A stretch of DNA of 64,000 bases, taken from Molanna angustata (Eukaryota > Arthropoda > Insecta > Trichoptera > Molannidae). Location of the stretch: contig OY754982.1 in assembly GCA_963576475.1 (NCBI GenBank), positions 6,786,204 to 6,850,203 on the forward strand. Direction: 5' to 3'. Positions 1-12,958 of the stretch are shown here, one piece after another (the first letter of the stretch is position 1; each line of letters starts with the position of its first letter). The notes below the pieces were generated by a model that was given only the letters and a program-made list of their open reading frames with translations, had not been told where the DNA came from and searched no databases. A program made the position numbers and the translations under genes.

Positions 1-42
<42 letters not shown>
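1..42. repeat. (TA)n tract at window edge
   Basis: Pure TA dinucleotide repeat running off the left edge. It abuts a segment that recurs after another (TA)n tract at 7,570. Confidence 0.97.
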
Positions 43-1433
<1,391 letters not shown>

Positions 1434-1650
1434 ATTTGGGAAACAAACAGCGTTACAATGTTTATGGTATGGACAGTAAAGTTATTACAATTATGCCAAT
1501 AATGTGTTTCCACATAAGTAAAAAACAATAAGTACCTATATAAGTTTATACAAAAATTATAGAGAATATGTAGGAGAGAGTTGGGATTAGAGAGGAAAGA
1601 TAGAGTGCAGATGAAGAGGGATATGTGTTGGGATGAATATATATGAATAT

Positions 1651-4054
1651 TTAATGATTGATAAGTTTTGATTTGATAACATTTATTGATGAGTTGAATA
1701 TATCTAATTCGTTTAGGTGCGTATTGAAGAAGTGTGATGCACGGTATATGAATGAGTGTTGTTTGGCGTTCGTGTTACAGTGTGAAAGGTTTAATGAATG
1801 TTGGAATCGGGTTGCTCGGGTGGGAACCCGAAGAGCTATTCGTTCAAGCAGTTCCGGGCAATCCACGATAGAGTTGGCGATTTTAAACAGAAAGACGGAA
1901 AGACGGCGTCGGAGATATTTCTACGGTTTTCTAATGTGCTAATTTTAAAGAACTCGGCAGAATCTGAGTAATTTAGATGAGTTCGAAAGGAGCGAAAATC
2001 AAGGTACTTAAGGAATCTATTCTGGATTTTTTCAATTCTGTGTATGTAGGTAGAGTATCTAGGATTCCAGACTTGTGATGAGTATTCCAAAATGCTGCGC
2101 ACATATGTAAAGTATAAAATTTTCAGTGTGAGTATATTGTTAAATTGCTTGCATGTACGGAGAATAAAGCCTAGGATCCTAGACGCTTTGGAAACAATGT
2201 AGTCAATGTGTTTGTCAAATAACAGTTTTGAGTCAAGGATGATACCAAGGTCTTTTGTTTCATTTACATTACGCAGTGGTTGATTATTTAGGCAATAGTT
2301 GAAGCTTATGATGTTCTTGTTCCGTGTAAATTTTAGGCAGTGACATTTGTTTGGGTTAATTTGAAGGTTGTGTTGTTTGCAGTATAGGTCGAGACGATTG
2401 AGGTCAGTTTGAATATTTTCACAGTCCTCAATACATTTAACTGGGCAGTAAATCTTCATGTCGTCTGCGAAAAGTGAGACTTTTGCGTAAGTAAAACAGT
2501 TAGTGATATCGTTAATGTAGATATTAAACAGAAGTGGTCCCAACAAGGAACCTTGAGGGACCCCCGAAGTGACCCGAATCCAATTGGATTTAAAACCGCT
2601 AGCCACAACAGCTTGGCTCCGGTTTGATATATATGAGGAGATCCATCTCAGTAAGTCGCCGTGGATGCCAATTTGCTGAAGTTTAAGAATGAGTGTGGAA
2701 TGTACTACCTTGTCGAATGCTTTACTATAGTCGGTGTAAATTGCGTCAACCTGTATTTTATGGTCCATGTTGTCGTGCAGATATTCTATAAAGGAAATAA
2801 GGTTAGACGTTGTGGATCGATTTTTTATAAATCCATGTTGGTTTAAGTTAAGTGCTGGTCTTAGAACAGAGATTGTTTGGTCGTATATAATTTTTTCGAG
2901 AATTTTACTAAAGATACATAGTTTAGAGATAGGTCGGTAGTTTTCGACATCTGATTTACTGCCCTTTTTAAATATAGGACTTACGTAGGCTTGTTTCCAA
3001 ATACTAGGCATATTACCCTCAGTTAAAGAGCGATGAAACAAGATTGTTAATGGGAAAGACAAGTGATATGCGCATTTATGTATAAGGAAAGGAGGGATGC
3101 GATCCGGGCCAGCTCCTTTAGTCATATCAAGTTTTTCGATATATTTGAGGACAAGATTTGGATTTATTTCTATTTTATTAATACTCGGGGTACTGTCATG
3201 AAATAATTGGGGAGCATTCGGGGGTACTGGTGGATTTGTGTCGAATACCGAGCTAAAATACTTAGAGAAGAGATTGGATATGTCGGGACCATTTGCGGCT
3301 TTTTCTTCATTGAAGAACATTGTATTAGGAAATCCATGTGAATCATTATTAGCTTTGACATATTTCCACAAAGTTTTGGGATTGGAGGAGATACCGTTTT
3401 CAATAGTAATTAAGTAAGAAGAATGAAGTTGACGGTTTAAGGTTTTAAAACGCGTTCGGAGTAAACAGAATGTGTTGTAGTCTAGGGGATTCTTGAAGGT
3501 TTTAAATTTTCTGTGAAACTTATGCTTCTCTTTTACTAGTTTAATAAGTGCTGAGGTGTACCAAGGGGGATATTTAGTGTTCCATGTTAATTTTCTTGGA
3601 ATATAAGTTTCAATGAGATCATGTAAAATTGAGTAGAATCTGTCGAGACCCATATCCAGATCGCCAGACGATAGTATATGATGCCAGTTGATCTGCTGAA
3701 GAGAAGAGTTAAATGAATCATAATCACCACGGTGAGTGAGAGATATCCATCTTTGTTCAGCATATAATACAGGCAAATTGAAAAATGATATGTCAATGGT
3801 TAGTGAGGGATGGTGCGCATCTTCATCAATTAGGGGGTCATCACATGCCGAGACACAAACATGATCATTGCATAATATAAGGTCAAGGAATCTACCACTG
3901 GAATTAGGAATACTATTGAATTGGTGTAGCCCAGAAAAGTTAATACAATCAATAAATGAGAGACTCGTTGTAGTTGGGTGGTTTACAACGGAGCAGAAAG
4001 TATTATTTACGGGTAGAGTCCATGTCACATCCGAGAGATTGAAGTCACCCATTA
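1651..4054 (-). pseudogene. Jockey-group LINE ORF2, endonuclease/RT, frameshifted
   Basis: The product would be the endonuclease plus reverse transcriptase of a non-LTR retrotransposon. From the N-terminal side I see the second half of an APE-type endonuclease (GDFN near the gap, then a HHPSLTI motif), then RT motifs NYRPIS, YSKAFDKV, SGVPQGS and the catalytic FADD at about 2,458-2,470, then a LINE thumb and tail with LEYSSQVWNP. The reading frame breaks at 1,890-1,905 by an 8-bp tandem duplication; the true C-terminal tail continues in another frame to a stop at 1,651. The 5' half of the endonuclease is missing. The right edge is an assembly gap. The Jockey/CR1-group assignment rests on motif style; the clade is not certain. 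Confidence 0.9.
1890..1905 (-). other. 8-bp tandem duplication that frameshifts the LINE ORF
   Basis: GAAAGACG occurs twice in a row. Omitting one copy would connect the RT thumb to the tail frame that ends at 1,651. It is a simple slippage mutation, so the copy is dead at the protein level. Confidence 0.8.
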
Positions 4055-4254
4055 NNNNNNNNNNNNNNNNNNNNNNNNNNNNNNNNNNNNNNNNNNNNNN
4101 NNNNNNNNNNNNNNNNNNNNNNNNNNNNNNNNNNNNNNNNNNNNNNNNNNNNNNNNNNNNNNNNNNNNNNNNNNNNNNNNNNNNNNNNNNNNNNNNNNNN
4201 NNNNNNNNNNNNNNNNNNNNNNNNNNNNNNNNNNNNNNNNNNNNNNNNNNNNNN
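4055..4254. other. Assembly gap of 200 N
   Basis: Exactly 200 N, a conventional placeholder length. The 1,626 bp left of the gap (2,429-4,054) recur immediately right of it (4,255-5,880) at a constant offset of 1,826, which indicates unmerged overlapping contig ends. Confidence 0.99.
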
Positions 4255-5880
4255 CAATACATTTAACTGGGCAGTAAATCTTCATGTCGTCTGCGAAAAG
4301 TGAGACTTTTGCGTAAGTAAAACAGTTAGTGATATCGTTAATGTAGATATTAAACAGAAGTGGTCCCAACAAGGAACCTTGAGGGACCCCCGAAGTGACC
4401 CGAATCCAATTGGATTTAAAACCGCTAGCCACAACAGCTTGGCTCCGGTTTGATATATATGAGGAGATCCATCTCAGTAAGTCGCCGTGGATGCCAATTT
4501 GCTGAAGTTTAAGAATGAGTGTGGAATGTACTACCTTGTCGAATGCTTTACTATAGTCGGTGTAAATTGCGTCAACCTGTATTTTATGGTCCATGTTGTC
4601 GTGCAGATATTCTATAAAGGAAATAAGGTTAGACGTTGTGGATCGATTTTTTATAAATCCATGTTGGTTTAAGTTAAGTGCTGGTCTTAGAACAGAGATT
4701 GTTTGGTCGTATATAATTTTTTCGAGAATTTTACTAAAGATACATAGTTTAGAGATAGGTCGGTAGTTTTCGACATCTGATTTACTGCCCTTTTTAAATA
4801 TAGGACTTACGTAGGCTTGTTTCCAAATACTAGGCATATTACCCTCAGTTAAAGAGCGATGAAACAAGATTGTTAATGGGAAAGACAAGTGATATGCGCA
4901 TTTATGTATAAGGAAAGGAGGGATGCGATCCGGGCCAGCTCCTTTAGTCATATCAAGTTTTTCGATATATTTGAGGACAAGATTTGGATTTATTTCTATT
5001 TTATTAATACTCGGGGTACTGTCATGAAATAATTGGGGAGCATTCGGGGGTACTGGTGGATTTGTGTCGAATACCGAGCTAAAATACTTAGAGAAGAGAT
5101 TGGATATGTCGGGACCATTTGCGGCTTTTTCTTCATTGAAGAACATTGTATTAGGAAATCCATGTGAATCATTATTAGCTTTGACATATTTCCACAAAGT
5201 TTTGGGATTGGAGGAGATACCGTTTTCAATAGTAATTAAGTAAGAAGAATGAAGTTGACGGTTTAAGGTTTTAAAACGCGTTCGGAGTAAACAGAATGTG
5301 TTGTAGTCTAGGGGATTCTTGAAGGTTTTAAATTTTCTGTGAAACTTATGCTTCTCTTTTACTAGTTTAATAAGTGCTGAGGTGTACCAAGGGGGATATT
5401 TAGTGTTCCATGTTAATTTTCTTGGAATATAAGTTTCAATGAGATCATGTAAAATTGAGTAGAATCTGTCGAGACCCATATCCAGATCGCCAGACGATAG
5501 TATATGATGCCAGTTGATCTGCTGAAGAGAAGAGTTAAATGAATCATAATCACCACGGTGAGTGAGAGATATCCATCTTTGTTCAGCATATAATACAGGC
5601 AAATTGAAAAATGATATGTCAATGGTTAGTGAGGGATGGTGCGCATCTTCATCAATTAGGGGGTCATCACATGCCGAGACACAAACATGATCATTGCATA
5701 ATATAAGGTCAAGGAATCTACCACTGGAATTAGGAATACTATTGAATTGGTGTAGCCCAGAAAAGTTAATACAATCAATAAATGAGAGACTCGTTGTAGT
5801 TGGGTGGTTTACAACGGAGCAGAAAGTATTATTTACGGGTAGAGTCCATGTCACATCCGAGAGATTGAAGTCACCCATTA
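4255..5880 (-). pseudogene. Repeat of the LINE ORF2 segment after the gap, probable false duplication
   Basis: Same sequence as 2,429-4,054, with no differences seen in the lines I compared. It carries the endonuclease C-terminal half (MGDFN begins at 5,878), the RT fingers, and the palm up to FADD. Past 5,880 the sequence becomes AT-rich simple repeat, so the LINE is 5'-truncated within its endonuclease. Read as one copy, the LINE would be about 4,054 minus 1,409 bp, ending at the point equivalent to 5,880. A genuine tandem duplication is the alternative, but the coincidence with the gap edge argues against it. Confidence 0.85.
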
Positions 5881-8108
<2,228 letters not shown>

Positions 8109-8226
8109 ACAAGTTGCCACATTATGGAGACTTACGATATGCCACATTATGTGATGTCTGTTATGTCATTTGACGTGGTTATCGTTATATCTGATGATAA
8201 TATGCATTCACAAAAAGGTTAATTTT

Positions 8227-8290
8227 GGAAATAATACCCCCAAATGATTGTTTTCATTTTTCAAAACAATCATTTGGGGGTATTATTTCC
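8227..8290. repeat. 28-bp perfect foldback
   Basis: Arms 8,227-8,254 and 8,263-8,290 are perfect inverted repeats around an 8-nt loop, containing a C5/G5 run in otherwise AT-rich DNA. It could be a MITE core or a replication-slippage hairpin. The rest of 8,109-8,470 is AT-rich without recognisable genes; 8,300-8,400 repeats a TTTTTACATTTTTATAT motif. Confidence 0.9.
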
Positions 8291-8469
8291 AAATGATTGT
8301 CACTTGTTTTCATTTTTCTATATTTTTACATTTTTATGTATTTTTACATTTTATATATTTTTTACATTTTTATATATTTTTTACATTTTTTATTCTATTA
8401 CCTACTATTATTTTAAATTTGTAAAAAAATGTTTTATATGATTGGAATTTTGTCTTATATTGGTTTAAT

Positions 8470-8668
8470 TGTAAATTACTATTTATTCCGGTATTTAATT
8501 GTCATTTAATTCAATTATTTATTCCTATTAATTTCGTTTATAAATTGGTGTATATTGTATTTTTGTTTTTAACTTTTTATTTTTATATAAATTGCTAGTT
8601 GAATTGTTTAGTGTTTACTATATTTTGTAATTGTGGATTTATATAATGATTATTTAAATTTGTAAAAG
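8470..8668. repeat. Dispersed AT-rich repeat, inverted copy at 63,594-63,815
   Basis: The reverse complement of this stretch matches about 200 bp at the right end of the window with scattered substitutions. No coding potential was seen. It lies just downstream (minus strand) of the SINE body. Confidence 0.75.
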
Positions 8669-8702
8669 AAAAAATGTTTTATGTATGTAAAATGTGTATG
8701 TT

Positions 8703-9119
8703 TATCTGTGAGGCACCGGCTTAGAATAGTGCTTCCATTCTTTTAAATCATTGTTTTCGAGTGTCCCGTAAGAGCCGGGTAATCGAAAATACAACAGGCA
8801 ACAATAACATCTCACATAGTTCAGCAATGAGGTTCATCACCCATTCTGAATGTAGTGCCTTTTTTGGTGAAACGAGACTGGTGTGTGGGTATACATAGAT
8901 GTGTTGTTCTCCCTTTTATAAGGCAATGCACACCCGCACACGTTTCGCTGGTTACCCCACATTGTGGGATATGCCGTGATGGTATGAATGAATGAATGAA
9001 TATTAATCGTCTCACAGATCCAGACTGAAAACACAATTAAAAACTGTGCCTCCACCGGGAATCGAACCCGGGACCTTTGGATCAATAGTCATATACCCAA
9101 CCAACTGAGCCACGAAGGC
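8703..9119 (-). mobile_element. tRNA-headed SINE, body shared with 39,546-39,776
   Basis: On the minus strand a tRNA-like head (9,119-9,043) with A- and B-box sequences is followed by a body of about 300 bp (9,001-8,703). The body recurs at 39,546-39,776 in the same orientation without the head, and a 40-bp piece lies at 952-992. Such elements are transcribed by RNA polymerase III and mobilised by a partner LINE. The body includes GGTTACCCCACATTGTGGGA, a small hairpin. The 3' tail was not clearly identified. Confidence 0.7.
9043..9119 (-). pseudogene. tRNA-like SINE head
   Basis: The minus strand shows an A-box like TGGCTCAGTTGG (9,101-9,112), a B-box GGTTCGATTCC (9,058-9,068), a good T arm CCCGG/CCGGG and a partly paired acceptor. 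I cannot fold a proper anticodon stem, so it is read as a tRNA-derived promoter rather than a functional tRNA. Confidence 0.65.
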
Positions 9120-9960
9120 CGACAAATACTTATATTTAAAATGTTTACTTATATTTAAAATGTTTAAATTTATTTTGCTATCCAGAACGGGTGGTGGTGT
9201 TAGTAGCGGAATATTCCAATTTCTGCAAACTCGTCTCATTTCTGCACTCTTAATCCAACTTCACACAAACACGTATAAAAAGCTTTCTTTGTGTGCGACA
9301 CAAATCCTTTATTTACACCCTTTCGACGGAACCAAGAACCAAGATAAATTTAACATCTTATTTATCTTTATTTGCAAATCTTCGTGTCCTTTTTGTGCAC
9401 TGCAAAGACAGACACACACACACATATACTTATCCTGGAAATGACATTTAATCGTAGCGGAAACTCAGGGAAGAAGCGGTTTTGTTCACATGAATGATAT
9501 CTCTTTGTCCCAGCTTATGAGTAAACCGCATAGGATTGGACTTATCCCATTAAACGACCCGCTTTGACAATCAAAAGACTTGGTTTTACAGAAAGCGTCA
9601 ATCCGTTCAAACCATTGTTGAGGAATAAAATAATTTCTTTGGTATTGAAAGGAAAATGTATTTTATTAAATATAAATATATTATAACTACTTAAAGTTCT
9701 TGCAATAATTAAAAAAAAATATAAGTAGGTACATATTCCACACACGCTTTACAGTTTATCAATGTTGATGAGGCGATGTATATGTGTCAAGATAGAAGAA
9801 TGCGGTGTTCGGTTCTCACTGCCTACCCCTTTAGGAAAATACATAGAAGTGGAGAGTAAAAAATACACTTGTCTATAGAGTCATATACATACAATATCAA
9901 TATGAAGTTAATCACTCAATTTTCCCATAGAGAAGCTATTTTATTTATGTTATATACATT
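9120..9960. other. No recognisable gene
   Basis: AT-rich sequence with a 19-bp direct repeat near 9,130-9,160 (ACTTATATTTAAAATGTTT). I see no conserved protein signature. Confidence 0.6.
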
Positions 9961-10712
9961 TTTTATACAAATATGAAATTTATATCACATTAATATAGCA
10001 GACCATATATTTTTATACAAATATGAAATTTATATCACATTAATATAGCAGACCATATATTTTTATACAAATATGAAATTTATATCACATTAATATAGCA
10101 GACCATATATTTTTATACAAATATGAAATTTATATCACATTAATATAGCAGACCATATATTTTTATACAAATATGAAATTTATATCACATTAATATAGCA
10201 GACCATATATTTTTATACAAATATGAAATTTATATCACATTAATATAGCAGACCATATATTTTTATACAAATATGAAATTTATATCACATTAATAAAGCA
10301 GACCATATATTTTTATACAAATATGAAATTTATATCACATTAATATAGCAGACCATATATTTTTATACAAATATGAAATTTATATCACATTAATAAAGCA
10401 GACCATATATTTTTATACAAATATGAAATTTATATCACATTAATATAGCAGACCATATATTTTTATACAAATATGAAATTTATATCACATTAATAAAGCA
10501 GACCATATATTTTTATACAAATATGAAATTTATATCACATTAATATAGCAGACCATATATTTTTATACAAATATGAAATTTATATCACATTAATAAAGCA
10601 GACCACATATATTTTTATACAAATATGAAATTTATATCACATTAATATAGCAGACCATATATTTTTATACATATATGAAATTTATATCACATTAATATAG
10701 CAGACCATATAT
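9961..10712. repeat. 50-bp satellite, 15 units
   Basis: Tandem 50-bp unit beginning TTTTATACAAATATGAAATT. Thirteen units are exactly in register from 9,961 to 10,611; a 2-bp insertion then shifts the last two. Units 7 to 13 alternate between TAATAAAGCA and TAATATAGCA, forming 100-bp dimers. Confidence 0.97.
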
Positions 10713-10864
10713 TTTTTTCTTTACATTTTGACAATCCTTGAATGCATTTTTGATGAGTGTATTTCTATTGTATCAAAATTTTAAACAGTATAAAAATACC
10801 TCGATTTTCAGAATGTGGTAGCATTTTGAAAATTTTGAATTTTAATTTTGAATTATTTAAGTAG

Positions 10865-11020
10865 TACTTACTTTCCGTTTCCGGAACACCATCATATTGG
10901 TTGGTGCTCCGGTGGTGGAAGGATTGGCCGGCATTCTGCCGTTTCCAGGGACGCCCGATTGCTTTTCCGAAGTTAACCGAAACTCAATCTACGTGGAGGC
11001 TCCTTCCGTGTCCCCATTTA
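10865..11020. repeat. Dispersed hairpin repeat, also at 48,807
   Basis: The segment from TACTTACTTTCCG to CTCCGGTGGT is shared with 48,807-48,860 and folds as CCGGAxCACCA / TGGTGxTCCGG. The longer copy here continues GC-rich to about 11,020. It is probably the end of a short interspersed element; the family was not identified. Confidence 0.65.
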
Positions 11021-11054
11021 AGTAGTTATTGTTGAATACTAAGTATTTGTGTTA

Positions 11055-11200
11055 GTTATATCCTCCCATAATTTATGATGTATTTTTTAATATTCATTTT
11101 GAATATTATTTGTGATGTTATTTCTTTAAGAGAGGAAGGTAAACTGTTGTAGAGTCGTGGAGCAATAAATGAAAAATTTCTTTGACCAAAAGATGTTTTC
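11055..11200 (-). pseudogene. LINE RT C-terminal tail relic
   Basis: On the minus strand a frame reads KTSFGQRNFSFIAPRLYNSL then a short Lys/Ile tail. This is the conserved extreme C-terminus of Jockey-group LINE RT proteins (compare 46,106: FGQRNFLYFGVKLYKELP). Upstream, the frame contains a stop. Only the last 50 or so codons survive. Confidence 0.7.
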
Positions 11201-11265
11201 ATATGTGAGATTGTGTAAATTATATAGGTTTGTACTTGTTCGTGTGTTTATAGATTGTTGTGTTC

Positions 11266-11396
11266 TCGGGTATTGAGACGAAACGGGATTTTATATTTTT
11301 ATAGGAGAACCGGGAACCAGACACCTATAGGCCTTACGACCTGTGATTAGCTGGTTTACGTGATCACTTTAAGCGCTTGCGAAATGATCACCAATT
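11266..11396 (+). repeat. Foldback-family arm, left of CA array
   Basis: Matches the left arm of the large foldback at 56,874-57,316 (GAGACGAA..., AGGAGAACCGGGAA, GGTTTACGTGATCACTTTA). An opposite-orientation partner lies at 12,215-12,315, so the CA-rich minisatellite sits between two inverted arms. Confidence 0.7.
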
Positions 11397-11529
11397 ATTT
11401 ATTTATTTATTTTCTTTGGGAAGCTACAGCTCATTTACAGTTTAATGATACAATATTATTTTTACAGTATTAGAGCCAAAAAAAGCATTCCATCAATATA
11501 ATATAAAAACAAATAACAGTTTACAAGTC

Positions 11530-11940
11530 AAAAATATTCATACTCACCTTCATACACACCCTCATACACACTCATACACACCATCACACACACCATCACA
11601 CACACACTCATACACACCCTCACACACACATACACATTATGCAAAAATATTCATACACACACCTTCATACACACCCTCACACACCCTCACACACACACAT
11701 ACACACTATCACACACACTCATACACACCATCACACACACATACATATTATACAAAAATATTCATACACACACCTTCATATACACCCTCTCACACAAACA
11801 CACACACACACACACACATACACCCTATAACACACACACACACACACACTCATACACACCATCACACACACACTTATACACAACATCACACACACATACA
11901 CATTATGCAAAAATATTCATACACACACCTTCATACACAC

Positions 11941-12024
<84 letters not shown>

Positions 12025-12137
12025 ACACACATACACACACACACACACATACACACACATACACACTATCACACACACACACTCATACACACCATCACAC
12101 ACACACACACCCCATCACACACACTTACACATTATGC
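11530..12137. repeat. CA-rich minisatellite
   Basis: (CA)n interspersed with CAT and CCCT units. A longer unit starting CAAAAATATTCATAC recurs near 11,527, 11,640, 11,752 and 11,906. Thr-His open frames across it are artefacts. Confidence 0.95.
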
Positions 12138-12214
12138 TAATTATTGGCTTCCCGAATCCAAATTTTGTAAATTATTTATAATGTGTTACGTCTCTAATTT
12201 ACATCGTTGAAAAA

Positions 12215-12315
12215 TAAGCTGGGTACATGGTGCCTGATTTCCCAGTTATCCTATAAATATATATATTCCCGTTTCGTCTCTAATGAGATATTAAAATTTG
12301 TCATAAAATATCACT
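12215..12315 (-). repeat. Foldback-family arm, right of CA array
   Basis: Its reverse complement reads ATCTCATTAGAGACGAAACG and then a TGGGAAATCAGGCACC-like stretch, matching the foldback arm at 56,890-56,960 and, more weakly, 11,266-11,396 in inverted orientation. Confidence 0.6.
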
Positions 12316-12372
12316 CAAATTATCCCATGTTTCCGTATATTCAACTTAAAATATTCGAATTATTAATTGATG

Positions 12373-12444
12373 GGTCGATGGTAGAGCGGTTAGCGCGCTG
12401 GGCTAGTAATCCAGTGATCGCGAGTTCGAATCCTGTCTCGACCG
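12373..12444 (+). pseudogene. tRNA-Thr(AGT)-like sequence, tRNA or SINE head
   Basis: The acceptor GGTCGA pairs with TCGACC. The anticodon arm CTGGG-CTAGTAA-TCCAG gives a 7-nt loop with anticodon AGT. A B-box-like AGTTCGAATCC is present. The D stem and T stem pair poorly. It may be a degenerate tRNA gene or the head of a SINE; no termination T-run follows directly, which favours the SINE reading. Confidence 0.5.
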
Positions 12445-12702
12445 ACTACATTCATCTATAGCACAAACATTTGTGAGAACGTAGGAAGATGTATATGGAC
12501 TTGTTTAACAAGGACATATTCATTTATTATATATAAAAAAATGCAAAATCAAGACTCGTATTAACATCTTGCTCATCACTAAAGAACCGGAAAAGAGGCG
12601 TAGATAAAAAGGAAGGGTAAATTATTTATTTATTTATTATTAAGGACCACTTACAGCTAACAAGTTATTATACATCAATAGGTTCATAAAATAAGAAAAA
12701 GC

Positions 12703-12714
12703 TAATATAAAACT
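12703..12714. repeat. Left target-site duplication of Penelope-like element
   Basis: TAATATAAAACT occurs here and at 15,084-15,095, bracketing the Penelope-like element. AT-rich but 12 of 12 bases match. Confidence 0.6.
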
Positions 12715-12753
12715 ATTCTAAGGTAGAGGCGTTAACATTGTGGAAATTCATTT

Positions 12754-12958
12754 TAATAAATTATTAAAATAACAATATAACTTTGTTTATTTCCACTTAT
12801 TTATTTTTATTCCACAACTAGTTTCAAGAACTACCGTTCTCTTCTTCAGGTGGGTTTAAACTAAAAACTAATTTGGTGTGGTGTGTGGCTGTGTCATAGG
12901 TATAGCGGGAGGTGGGGGTAAGGGGGGAAGTGGGCGTTGCCCTAACGGGAACATGGAT
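12754..12958. repeat. Penelope-like element left inverted repeat
   Basis: Reverse complement of 14,881-15,086 with one indel. It contains the antisense copy of the GGGGG-rich segment that encodes the ORF's Pro-rich C-terminus, and the minus-strand hammerhead-like motif. Confidence 0.92.
12812..12853 (-). ncRNA. Hammerhead-ribozyme-like motif, left arm
   Basis: On the minus strand: stem I CCAC/GTGG, core CTGAAGA (C3-U4-G5-A6-N7-G8-A9), one extra A, stem II GAGAAC-GGTA-GTTCTT, then GAA, a 2-bp stem III AC-TA-GT, and T at the cleavage position. Very short stem III is the hallmark of Penelope-element hammerheads. The extra A and G-U base in stem II mean activity is uncertain. It lies 3' of the ORF, so it would be in the coding transcript. 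Confidence 0.55.

Noticed and set aside
9961..10712. CRISPR-like array
   Set aside because: Units are contiguous with no variable spacers; a eukaryotic satellite. Same for 53,046 and 61,983.
11639..12210. Thr-His repeat proteins
   Set aside because: CA microsatellite translation.
12373..12444. Functional tRNA-Thr gene
   Set aside because: D and T stems pair poorly and no clear terminator follows; kept only as tRNA-like.
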